A stretch of 55,723 nucleotides of DNA, taken from the NCBI GenBank assembly GCA_013214025.1, contig JABSRN010000027.1, forward strand, positions 1 to 55,723, written 5' to 3'. This stretch comes from Polyangiaceae bacterium (GTDB lineage Bacteria; Myxococcota_A; Polyangia; Polyangiales; Polyangiaceae). The notes under the pieces are model-generated. The model worked only from the letters and a program-made list of their open reading frames with translations, ran no database searches and was not told the origin of the DNA. Of the stretch, positions 25,746 to 36,332 are shown in pieces (positions within the stretch are counted from its first letter, which is position 1; each line of letters begins with the position of its first letter). The translations under genes were made by a program, and so were the position numbers.

Positions 25746-27347
25746 ATGTTGACTCTCCTCCGACGCCGTTTCGCCCTGTTCACCGCCCTCGCCATCGCAG
25801 GGGTGCTGGTGGCTCAGACGGCGTCCGCGGGCCCCACGCCCCCGGAGGATGAAACCGTTCTGGGCGAGCTGCCCATCACCGGCAGTAGCGAGGAGCACAT
25901 CACCAAGCTCGCCATCTTGCCATCGCTCTCCTGGGATATGGCGGACGTGGTCGTCCGTGGGGTGGTGCGCCGAGACTTCGAACTCACCGGCATGTTCGAT
26001 CTCATCGATGACAAGAAGGCGCCTCCCGGGCTCTACGGCTTTCGTGATGCCGTCGACGTGGACGAGTGGAAGAAACTCGGTGCCGAGGTGATCATCAAAG
26101 TCGCCGCCAAAAAAACCAAAGACGGCAAGGTCGAAGTGTTTGGCCTCGCCTACTTTCCCAGTGTCGGAACAGATCCAGTCTACGAGAAGAAGATCACCGT
26201 CGCCGAAGACCAAGTGCGAGTCACCGCCCATCGAGTCACCGACGGCTTGCTCGGCGCTATCACCGGTCGCGACGGCGGCTTCGCCAGTCACCTGACCTTC
26301 TCTGGCAAGTGGGGACGCAACCGCCGCATCTTCACCCTCGACAGCGACGGGCAAAGCCTGAAGCCCGTCACCGAAGAGACCGATACGTCCATCGCGCCGA
26401 TATGGGGGCCGAAGGGTCAGCTGTTCTACTCTCGGAGCCGCAAGTACAGTCCCTTTCGCTTGACCGCCTTCGATCCTGCCTTTGCCCTGAAGCTTCCATT
26501 TCGTGGGTCGATCTACAGCGCTGCCTTCAACAATGATCACAGCAAGCTGGCAATCGCTGTCGCTGAAAAGGGCACATCCAAGATTTACGTCGGCCGCGCC
26601 GATGGCTCCGGCATGAAGAAGGTCTCCACAGCTGAACTGGCGACGCACCCGGTGTGGAGTCCCTCCGGCAAGCTCGCCTACGTCGGTGGCGGCGGCAAGC
26701 GCGGCACTCAGCGTATCTACGTCGACGGAAAGCCCGTCTCTCCTGCCGGATTCACAGCGTCAGCCCCCGCCTTCTGCGACACCGAAGACGGCATCAAGCT
26801 GGTTTTCGCTGTCGCCGTGGGCGGAAATCGCCAGGACTTGATCCTCACCGGCGAACGCGGCGGGCAAATGATTCGCCTCACTCAGAACAAGGGATCCAAC
26901 TCCTACCCAGCCTGCAGCCCCGATGGCCGTCTGCTCGCGTTCTTTTCCACTCGTAAGACCGGCAAGGGTCCAGGGCTCTACATCAAGTCCCTGAGGCGCT
27001 GGCGCTCCCAACGCATCAGTTCGCGGGTGGGCGAGAGCCTCCGCTGGGCACCCCTGCCCGCTCCTCCGGCGCCTCCGAAAGCCGCCAAGACGCCCAAAAA
27101 AGCCAAGCCGCCCAAGGCGAAAAAGCCGGCTCCTACCAAAACCGCTGCCCCGACAAGCAAGACCAGCACCGCCGCCAGCCGCCGCACCGTTCCTGCCAAA
27201 CCCAGGGGCAAGCCCAGGAAGCCCGCCGCAGGCAAGCTGGCTCCTGCTGGGGCGACGGTTACGCCCATCCCGCCTTCGGAAAAGGCGCCAGCACCGCGTC
27301 TGCCGGCGCCTGCCACGCCGATGCCCGCGGCTCCCGCTACCAAGTAG
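25746..27347 (+). CDS. tolB: TolB-like beta-propeller protein with a basic low-complexity tail
   Basis: A signal peptide ends near residue 25 (QTASA). The TolB N-terminal domain (about 40-155) is followed by a beta-propeller built of PD40/WD40-like blades, seen in KWGRNRRIFTLDSDGQSL, HPVWSPSGKLAYVGG and YPACSPDGRLLAFFSTR. The last ~100 residues are Lys/Ala/Pro-rich (PKAAKTPKKAKPPKAKKPAP and similar), strongly basic and surely disordered. E. coli TolB has no such tail. TolB is periplasmic and hands Pal to the TolA machinery. The gene closes the operon, and its stop codon is part of a 27-base duplication. Confidence 0.83.
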   Translation: MLTLLRRRFALFTALAIAGVLVAQTASAGPTPPEDETVLGELPITGSSEEHITKLAILPSLSWDMADVVVRGVVRRDFELTGMFDLIDDKKAPPGLYGFRDAVDVDEWKKLGAEVIIKVAAKKTKDGKVEVFGLAYFPSVGTDPVYEKKITVAEDQVRVTAHRVTDGLLGAITGRDGGFASHLTFSGKWGRNRRIFTLDSDGQSLKPVTEETDTSIAPIWGPKGQLFYSRSRKYSPFRLTAFDPAFALKLPFRGSIYSAAFNNDHSKLAIAVAEKGTSKIYVGRADGSGMKKVSTAELATHPVWSPSGKLAYVGGGGKRGTQRIYVDGKPVSPAGFTASAPAFCDTEDGIKLVFAVAVGGNRQDLILTGERGGQMIRLTQNKGSNSYPACSPDGRLLAFFSTRKTGKGPGLYIKSLRRWRSQRISSRVGESLRWAPLPAPPAPPKAAKTPKKAKPPKAKKPAPTKTAAPTSKTSTAASRRTVPAKPRGKPRKPAAGKLAPAGATVTPIPPSEKAPAPRLPAPATPMPAAPATK

Positions 27348-27394
27348 TCGCGCCTACCGCGACTTCGGCTACCAAGTAGCCGCGCCTACCGCGA
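27336..27394 (+). repeat. 27-bp duplication carrying the tolB stop codon
   Basis: The 27 bases 27336-27362 (last three codons, TAG and 15 bases beyond) recur at 27368-27394 with one mismatch. The second copy therefore contains a silent second ATK-stop. Each copy also has an inverted repeat around CCTAC; the first is a 7-bp stem at 27346-27364 with no T tract after it. Confidence 0.9.
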
Positions 27395-27404
27395 TCATTC
27401 GCCT

Positions 27405-27989
27405 TCAGGCGAAGAGTCCGCCCAGCGCCATCGCCAGGTTCGCGTTGCCGACGATGCGCAGACGTTTTTCGAAAAACATATCCATGGGATCTGCCCGTTG
27501 CTCTTCAACGGCGACTATCGTTTCTAGATCCGCGTGAACCACACAATCGGGCTCATCCAAATTGGGCTCGCCGGCTCCCGGAGTTAGATACAAGCGGTGT
27601 TCCTTGCCTCCGTCAGTGAGCGCGAGCGCCAAGGTGTGACCTCTCAGACTCCGAATCAGTTCGGCCCGCTCGTCATCTAGCGCCAGTGCACTCCCACTTT
27701 TTTCTAGAGCGTGCGCACCACGCTCAGCCGCGCGGCGCACGGCACGCAACACCATGGGGTCGAAATCCTGCTCTTTCACAGTCAGTTGGGCCAGCACTTC
27801 TCCGACCACGCCGGCTTGGTGCCGCAGCTGCCCTTCTTCGATCCAGTAGCTCCACTCGCCGACGCCAATGATGCGCAGTACGCCGGATCCTGCCGCTGTT
27901 TGTGCCTTCAGGACGGAGCCAAAGTCGGCGAGCCGAGCCGGTAGGTATTGCTCCGCGAACTCGACGGCGCTGTCGGGGATCTTGTGCAA
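27405..27989 (-). CDS. SCP2-like sterol/lipid-carrier domain protein
   Basis: The C-terminal third fits the SCP2 fold: a strand DCVVHADLETIVAVEE, then a helix and the closing FEKRLRIVGNANLAMALGGLF, the usual lipid-pocket end of the family. The N-terminal part (about 1-130) has strands and helices that I cannot assign. SCP2 domains bind fatty acyl chains or sterol-like lipids in the cytoplasm, and the ligand here is unknown. The start lies 14 bases after the stop of the PilZ gene, so the two form an operon. There is no signal peptide. Confidence 0.6.
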   Translation of the reverse strand: MHKIPDSAVEFAEQYLPARLADFGSVLKAQTAAGSGVLRIIGVGEWSYWIEEGQLRHQAGVVGEVLAQLTVKEQDFDPMVLRAVRRAAERGAHALEKSGSALALDDERAELIRSLRGHTLALALTDGGKEHRLYLTPGAGEPNLDEPDCVVHADLETIVAVEEQRADPMDMFFEKRLRIVGNANLAMALGGLFA

Positions 27990-28003
27990 GAGGCGGACCC
28001 CCG

Positions 28004-28381
28004 TCAGCTCTTCAGCTTACTGAGAGCGTGAGTTTCCTTCGCGCCCAGCAACCCAAACTGAAGTCCGATGCCCCCGGCCTTGTTCCATCGAACTGTGCTC
28101 GGCAGTTCCAGGGGCGACTTGTTTCCCGGTAGCTCGACCACCAACGTGCCCTTCGTGCCGAAGGCTGGGGTTTCGGCGTCATCCCCCAGCTCTAGGAAAG
28201 CGCCGCCGACGCTGATGTCCTTCAGCTGTCCACCAATACCGGCATCCGACGACAGCTGAAACGTCGCCTCGACGGAAAGGGCAACCCGATTATGGCTTCG
28301 CTTGTCAGTCACTACAGTCGCTTTACAGCACAAGAAACGGCGCGAGTGGCCGGATTCTTTCGCCGGATCGTGCTCCGGCAC
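28004..28381 (-). CDS. PilZ-domain protein with complete c-di-GMP motif
   Basis: The 125-residue protein has both halves of the c-di-GMP site: RSHNR (RxxxR, near residue 28) and DISVGGAF (DxSxxG, near residue 57). It is therefore a good candidate receptor for cyclic di-GMP. The start is ATG 28381, 30 bases from a palindromic -10 element. A GTG at 28312 would give just the domain and is an alternative. The SCP2-like gene follows after 14 bases, suggesting joint regulation. Confidence 0.82.
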   Translation of the reverse strand: MPEHDPAKESGHSRRFLCCKATVVTDKRSHNRVALSVEATFQLSSDAGIGGQLKDISVGGAFLELGDDAETPAFGTKGTLVVELPGNKSPLELPSTVRWNKAGGIGLQFGLLGAKETHALSKLKS

Positions 28382-28410
28382 GGCTAGCCCACCGATCCCT
28401 ACCGGCTAGA

Positions 28411-28421
28411 GCTATAATAGC
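28411..28421. promoter_or_regulatory. Palindromic -10 element, likely bidirectional promoter
   Basis: GCTATAATAGC gives a perfect TATAAT (28413-28418) for the plus-strand gene at 28436 and TATTAT for the minus-strand PilZ gene at 28381. It is midway in a 54-base divergent gap. I see no good -35 box on either side, so an activator may be needed. The plus-strand leader would be only about 10 bases. Confidence 0.45.
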
Positions 28422-28435
28422 GCCCAGCGGCCAAC

Positions 28436-29407
28436 ATGTCAGAAAACCCCGACCCCCCGAAACACCCCGAACCGGAGGCGGAGTTCGACACCGAGGCTGG
28501 TCGGCCGACAGCTAAGGCGCCGCCCGGTGGCCGGTCCGGCTCCCTGAAAAAACACTTCGAGGGCTGGCAATCAGCTGTGGTGGTCGTCGTACTGGCATTG
28601 CTTTCCACTCGTCTGTTCGCCCGATTTGATGCCGTACCGATAGATCTGCCCATCCCCCGTGCAGACGGCCGAGAGCTCAAGATCGAGACACACCACGTAA
28701 AAGCCTCTGCCGGCGCCGCAGCCAGAGACGGGCTGAGCGTGGAGATCCGCAGCGTCGGTGAGTTGATGCGAAAACACAGCGTCGCCACCGAATCGACAAC
28801 CGCCCGATCTTTGTTCAGGGAAATCAGGCGAGCTGTGGGCATCGCTCACAGCAAAGACGGCGAGCACTCGCTCATCCCTCTGCGCGATCTGCAAACGGAA
28901 TTGTTCGTCGCCGCCGTCGATGTCTGGGTGGAAACCGGGAAGGTCAACAAGGATCTGACCGAGCTGGGCGCCAATTTTGTCAACAACGGTCTCAAGAACA
29001 AATGGGTCGGCCCGAGGGAGTCGAAGATGAGCCACGACGACCTGCGCGCCTTTTTCCGAATTCACTGGGCTAAGCTGTCCGGCCAGGCGCAAACTTTTCC
29101 CTATGCGCCTAGCTTGAGCGATTGGCGGCTGTTCTACTCGTTTTTGCTGCGCCACCCGCCCATGCGAGTTCGAGCGAGCCCCGTGCTGCTGATGCACCAC
29201 CGGCTCGCCACGATCAAGTCACTCTCCCAGATCGACTCTGAGTACCCCGTCCAATTCGCCAACGGGATCGCACGCTATCAAGGGGGTGACTACGGCGCCG
29301 CTGAGAAGTCCTTCGAGCGACATTTGCTCGTGTCCCCCGACGGGCCGTGGACCCTACGAGCGCAAAATCATAGGGCAGCGGCTCTCGCGCGCAGTGAGGG
29401 GCGCTGA
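28436..29407 (+). CDS. Single-pass membrane protein of unknown function
   Basis: The 323-residue protein has an acidic, Pro-rich cytoplasmic N-terminus of about 45 residues, one hydrophobic segment (SAVVVVVLALLSTRLF, about 46-61) and a large extracytoplasmic part. The C-terminal 60 residues look like a tetratricopeptide unit (ARYQGGDYGAAEKSFERHLL). I do not recognise a family. The stop codon falls at the start of a 15-bp tandem repeat, so repeat changes could alter the C-terminus or the distance to mfd. Confidence 0.62.
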   Translation: MSENPDPPKHPEPEAEFDTEAGRPTAKAPPGGRSGSLKKHFEGWQSAVVVVVLALLSTRLFARFDAVPIDLPIPRADGRELKIETHHVKASAGAAARDGLSVEIRSVGELMRKHSVATESTTARSLFREIRRAVGIAHSKDGEHSLIPLRDLQTELFVAAVDVWVETGKVNKDLTELGANFVNNGLKNKWVGPRESKMSHDDLRAFFRIHWAKLSGQAQTFPYAPSLSDWRLFYSFLLRHPPMRVRASPVLLMHHRLATIKSLSQIDSEYPVQFANGIARYQGGDYGAAEKSFERHLLVSPDGPWTLRAQNHRAAALARSEGR

Positions 29408-29462
29408 ACTGGGTCGCACTGAACTGGGTCGCGCCAAACTGGGTCGCGCTGAATGGGGCGAA
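29404..29462 (+). repeat. Four 15-bp tandem repeats spanning a stop codon
   Basis: Units start at 29404, 29419, 29434 and 29449. The core ACTGGGTCGC is constant in the first three, and the fourth is degenerate. The TGA of the upstream gene is in the first unit and recurs in frame in the second and fourth. The third has CAA instead. The array lies between the unknown membrane protein and mfd. Confidence 0.92.
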
Positions 29463-29524
29463 TCACTGCCGTGTCGCTTTGCAGCCATCGCCGGCCAGCG
29501 CCCCTTCATGTTAAGAGCGCGAGC

Positions 29525-33211
<3,687 letters not shown>

Positions 33212-33216
33212 CCGCG

Positions 33217-34341
33217 CTACTGCTGGGGGTTCTGCCCGCGCCAGCGCAGGATATGATCCGCCAACACGATGGCGACCATGGCTTCCGCCATCGGGATGAA
33301 GCGGGGGAGCAAACAGGGGTCGTGCCGCCCCTTGGTGCGAATGGTGGTTTTGTTGCCGTCGCTGTCGACGGTGTCCTGCTCCACCGACAAGCTGCTGGTG
33401 GGTTTCACTGCCGCGCGCAGCACGATGGGCATGCCGCTGGAGATCCCACCCAACATACCGCCATGCCGGTTGGTCACCGTGCGCACCTGAGGCTTTCCGT
33501 CCGGGCCCGTTTCGCTCACGAAAACATCGTTGTTTTCGCTACCGCGGGCGGTGACACAGCCGAAGCCGATTCCGTATTCGACGCCCAGAACCGCGGGCAG
33601 ACTGAACAGAGCCTTCGCTAAGTCGGCCTTGAGCTTATCGAAGACTGGCTCTCCGATGCCCGCCGGGATGCCGGAAGCGACGATCTCAGCTGAGCCGCCG
33701 ATGGAATCTTGAGATTTTCGGACCTCTTTGATCAGGTCAATCATCTCCGCCGCAGCCACCACATCGGGGCAACGCACGATATTCGGCTCGCCGTCGGGTA
33801 AAGTTTCGACCTGGTCGAGGGTCACCGCGGCGGGATCGTCGATGGTCGCAACAATGTTTCCGACTTGCTTCACGTAGCCCACGACCGACCCACCACAGAC
33901 GGAATTGATGAGCTTTTTCGCGACGACACCCGCGGCAACCCGGGCGGTGGTTTCCCGAGCGCTGGCCCGTCCGCCGCCTCGATAGTCGCGAAATCCGAAC
34001 TTCTGATCGTAGGTGTAATCTGCGTGCCCAGGACGATATTTGTCTTTGATGTCGCTGTAGTCGCGACTTCTCTGGTCTTCGTTTCGGATCAAAATAGCGA
34101 TGGATGTACCGGTTGTACGCCCCTCGAATACGCCGGCTAGGATCTCGGCCTCGTCGGACTCCTGCCGCTGGGTGACAATTTTACTCTGTCCAGGCCGCCG
34201 ACGTTCCAGATCGACGCTCAGATCCGCGGGGCTGAGTGGAATGCCAGGGGGACAGCCGTCGATAATGACGACGTTGCCCGGCCCGTGGGATTCCCCTGCC
34301 GTGGTGATGCGAAACGCCTGTCCGAAGCTATTGCCCGCCAT
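33217..34341 (-). CDS. aroC: Chorismate synthase
   Basis: This enzyme makes chorismate from 5-enolpyruvylshikimate 3-phosphate using reduced FMN, the last shared step of aromatic synthesis. The 374-residue protein has the three family signatures: GESHGPGNVVIIDGCPPG near residue 16, the RPGHADYTYDQKFGFRDYRG region near residue 103 followed by RASARETTARVAAG, and the C-terminal RHDPCLLPRFIPMAEAM. It is complete and ordinary. It is transcribed alone, convergent to mfd and divergent from the acyl-CoA dehydrogenase gene. Confidence 0.97.
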   Translation of the reverse strand: MAGNSFGQAFRITTAGESHGPGNVVIIDGCPPGIPLSPADLSVDLERRRPGQSKIVTQRQESDEAEILAGVFEGRTTGTSIAILIRNEDQRSRDYSDIKDKYRPGHADYTYDQKFGFRDYRGGGRASARETTARVAAGVVAKKLINSVCGGSVVGYVKQVGNIVATIDDPAAVTLDQVETLPDGEPNIVRCPDVVAAAEMIDLIKEVRKSQDSIGGSAEIVASGIPAGIGEPVFDKLKADLAKALFSLPAVLGVEYGIGFGCVTARGSENNDVFVSETGPDGKPQVRTVTNRHGGMLGGISSGMPIVLRAAVKPTSSLSVEQDTVDSDGNKTTIRTKGRHDPCLLPRFIPMAEAMVAIVLADHILRWRGQNPQQ

Positions 34342-34431
34342 CCTGAGTCCATTGTACGCCCTCGACCGGGCAATTAGTCCGCTCCCTGCTTAGCAGGGCG
34401 CTCCCAAAACCACTACTCAGAAGGCCGATCG

Positions 34432-35592
34432 ATGACCACCCCCGCGCTGACCACGCTCTCGGAAGAAGAAACCATGTTTCGGGACTCCGTCCTCAAGTAC
34501 GCCCGCGAGCGCATCGGCCCGAAGGTGGCCAAAATGGACGCCCAGAACCAGCTCGACGACGACGTGCTGCCAGGACTTTTCGAGCAGGGCATCATGGGCA
34601 TCGAGATCTCCGAAGAGTACGGCGGCGCAGGCGGCAGTATCTTCGATTCGATTCTCGCCATCGAAGCCATCGCATCGGTGGATCCCGCCGTCAGCGTCAT
34701 CGTCGACGTGCAGAACACCCTGGTCATCAACGCCATTCGCGCCCACGGCACCCAAGCCCAAAAAGACAAGTACCTGCCGAAGATGGCCACGGAGTGGGTC
34801 GGCTCCTACGGACTGAGTGAAGCGAGCTCGGGCTCCGACGCCTTCGCACTAAAAATGCGCGCCGAGAAGAGGGGCGACAAGTGGATCCTGAACGGACACA
34901 AGCTTTGGATCACGAACGCCAAGGAGAGCTCGCTGTTCATCATGCTCGCCAATGTAGATCCCAGTAAGGGTTACAAGGGCATCACGGCATTCCTGGTAGA
35001 GAAAGATTTCAAAGGTTTCTCTGTCGGCAAGAAGGAAGACAAACTCGGCATTCGCGCGTCGAGCACCTGTGAGTTGCTCTGCGAGAACTGCGAAGTCCCC
35101 GAAGAGAACGTGCTGGGCCCTGTGGGCAAAGGCTACAAGGTTGCCATCGAAACCCTCAACGAGGGACGCATCGGCATCGCGGCTCAGATGCTCGGCCTCG
35201 CTCAAGGTGCCTTCGATCTCGGCATGAAGTACATGCTCCAGCGAGAGCAATTCGGTCAGCCTATCGCGCAGTTTCAAGGCCTGCAGGTGCAGTACGCCCA
35301 CGTCGCCATGGAAATCGAGGCGGCGCGTTTGCTCGTCTACAACGCGGCCCGTCTCAAGGACGCCGGCGAGCCCTTCCTAAAGGAAGCTGCCATGGCCAAA
35401 CTGTTCGCCTCCGAGGTCGCTGAGCGAGCTGCCTCGCTTTCCGTCGAGTGGCATGGCGGGGTGGGCTTCACCAAAGAATTCCCCGTCGAGAAGTTCTATC
35501 GCGACGCGAAGATCGGCAAGATTTACGAAGGCACCAGCGTCATTCAGATGACCACCATCGCAAAGATCCTGCAAAAAGAATACGCCGACTGA
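34432..35592 (+). CDS. Acyl-CoA dehydrogenase, short/branched-chain type
   Basis: This flavoprotein puts a trans double bond between C2 and C3 of acyl-CoA and passes electrons to ETF. The 386-residue protein has both family signatures: GLSEASSGSDAFAL near residue 125 with WITNAKESSLF after it, and the C-terminal EWHGGVGFTKEFPVEKFYRD. The catalytic Glu is in IYEGTSVIQ near residue 370, the position of short- and branched-chain enzymes. Chain-length preference cannot be fixed by eye. It is monocistronic, followed by an 8-bp hairpin. Confidence 0.93.
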   Translation: MTTPALTTLSEEETMFRDSVLKYARERIGPKVAKMDAQNQLDDDVLPGLFEQGIMGIEISEEYGGAGGSIFDSILAIEAIASVDPAVSVIVDVQNTLVINAIRAHGTQAQKDKYLPKMATEWVGSYGLSEASSGSDAFALKMRAEKRGDKWILNGHKLWITNAKESSLFIMLANVDPSKGYKGITAFLVEKDFKGFSVGKKEDKLGIRASSTCELLCENCEVPEENVLGPVGKGYKVAIETLNEGRIGIAAQMLGLAQGAFDLGMKYMLQREQFGQPIAQFQGLQVQYAHVAMEIEAARLLVYNAARLKDAGEPFLKEAAMAKLFASEVAERAASLSVEWHGGVGFTKEFPVEKFYRDAKIGKIYEGTSVIQMTTIAKILQKEYAD

Positions 35593-35617
35593 GCGCCCAC
35601 TCCCTGGGTGTGGGCGC
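35593..35617 (+). terminator. Hairpin after the acyl-CoA dehydrogenase gene
   Basis: GCGCCCAC (35593-35600) pairs perfectly with GTGGGCGC (35610-35617) over a nine-base loop, beginning right at the stop codon. No T tract follows, so it may stabilise the mRNA end rather than act as a classical terminator. Confidence 0.5.
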
Positions 35618-35645
35618 CTACTGGTAGACAGCCCTACTGGTAGAC
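35617..35645 (-). repeat. 13-bp direct repeat duplicating a stop codon
   Basis: CCTACTGGTAGAC occurs at 35617-35629 and 35633-35645. The second copy encodes, on the minus strand, the final codons and TAG of the beta-barrel gene. The first copy repeats that coding end and stop just downstream. Confidence 0.88.
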
Positions 35646-36332
35646 CAGCGTGAAGACTAAAGCGGCGCCGGCGACGAGATCGTCCTCAGCGAACAGGCGG
35701 CCTTCACTCCGGGTCTCCGTGTCAAGATTCGCGATCATCATGGTGGCCCGCACACCGGCGGACCACTCATCGCCCACCCACCATTCGTGACCAGCCGCAA
35801 GGGATGCGCCCCAACCGTCGCCTCCCAGCTTCTCCACCGGAGAGCCGGGAGATGCCGGCACGTCGGCGGCGGCGCGCCCCAGGGTGAACGCCAGGTTCCA
35901 GCCATCGCTCGGCCAAGGATAGTATTCCACGGTCGGACCCAACAGGACGATCGTGAGCTCCTCCGCCAGCTCCCGCGGCACGTCCGTGTCGACTTTGAGT
36001 ACAGGGCTAGCTTGTACGTAGTTGCCCAACGAGCCCCCGATGGCCACGCCAGGCCACACGGTGGTGGCCAGCACAATTTCCGCGAACATCGCGCCACCCT
36101 CGATGCTGGACGAGCCGTCGAAGTCCACGGCTTGCCCCGTTGTATCCCGTTCCAACAACATGGACCCGGCGCCGAGACTGAGACGGAGCAAGAAGCCGTC
36201 GTGTTCGTGGTAACTCAGCGGATTGGCGGCAGCCGAGGGCGCGAGCCCTAACAGAGCCATCACGACCGCCCCACTCATCCAACGCTTGGGGGCTGAGCGA
36301 ACGCGACCTGTGTCGCTTACCCGGGGCCCCAT
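35634..36332 (-). CDS. Putative outer-membrane beta-barrel protein
   Basis: The 232-residue protein has a signal peptide (MSGAVVMALLGLAPSAAANP, ending near residue 37). Alternating hydrophobic strands with many Gly, Trp and Tyr follow, as in small outer-membrane barrels (LRLSLGAGSMLL, TTVWPGVAIGGSLGNYV, WNLAFTLGRAA). It ends in LVFTLVYQ, a strand with near-terminal aromatics. I know no specific family. The ATG at 36332 overlaps the upstream stop (TGATG). An internal ATG 18 codons later would give a shorter signal peptide. It is coupled to the large repeat protein, perhaps as its membrane partner. Confidence 0.62.
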   Translation of the reverse strand: MGPRVSDTGRVRSAPKRWMSGAVVMALLGLAPSAAANPLSYHEHDGFLLRLSLGAGSMLLERDTTGQAVDFDGSSSIEGGAMFAEIVLATTVWPGVAIGGSLGNYVQASPVLKVDTDVPRELAEELTIVLLGPTVEYYPWPSDGWNLAFTLGRAAADVPASPGSPVEKLGGDGWGASLAAGHEWWVGDEWSAGVRATMMIANLDTETRSEGRLFAEDDLVAGAALVFTLVYQ

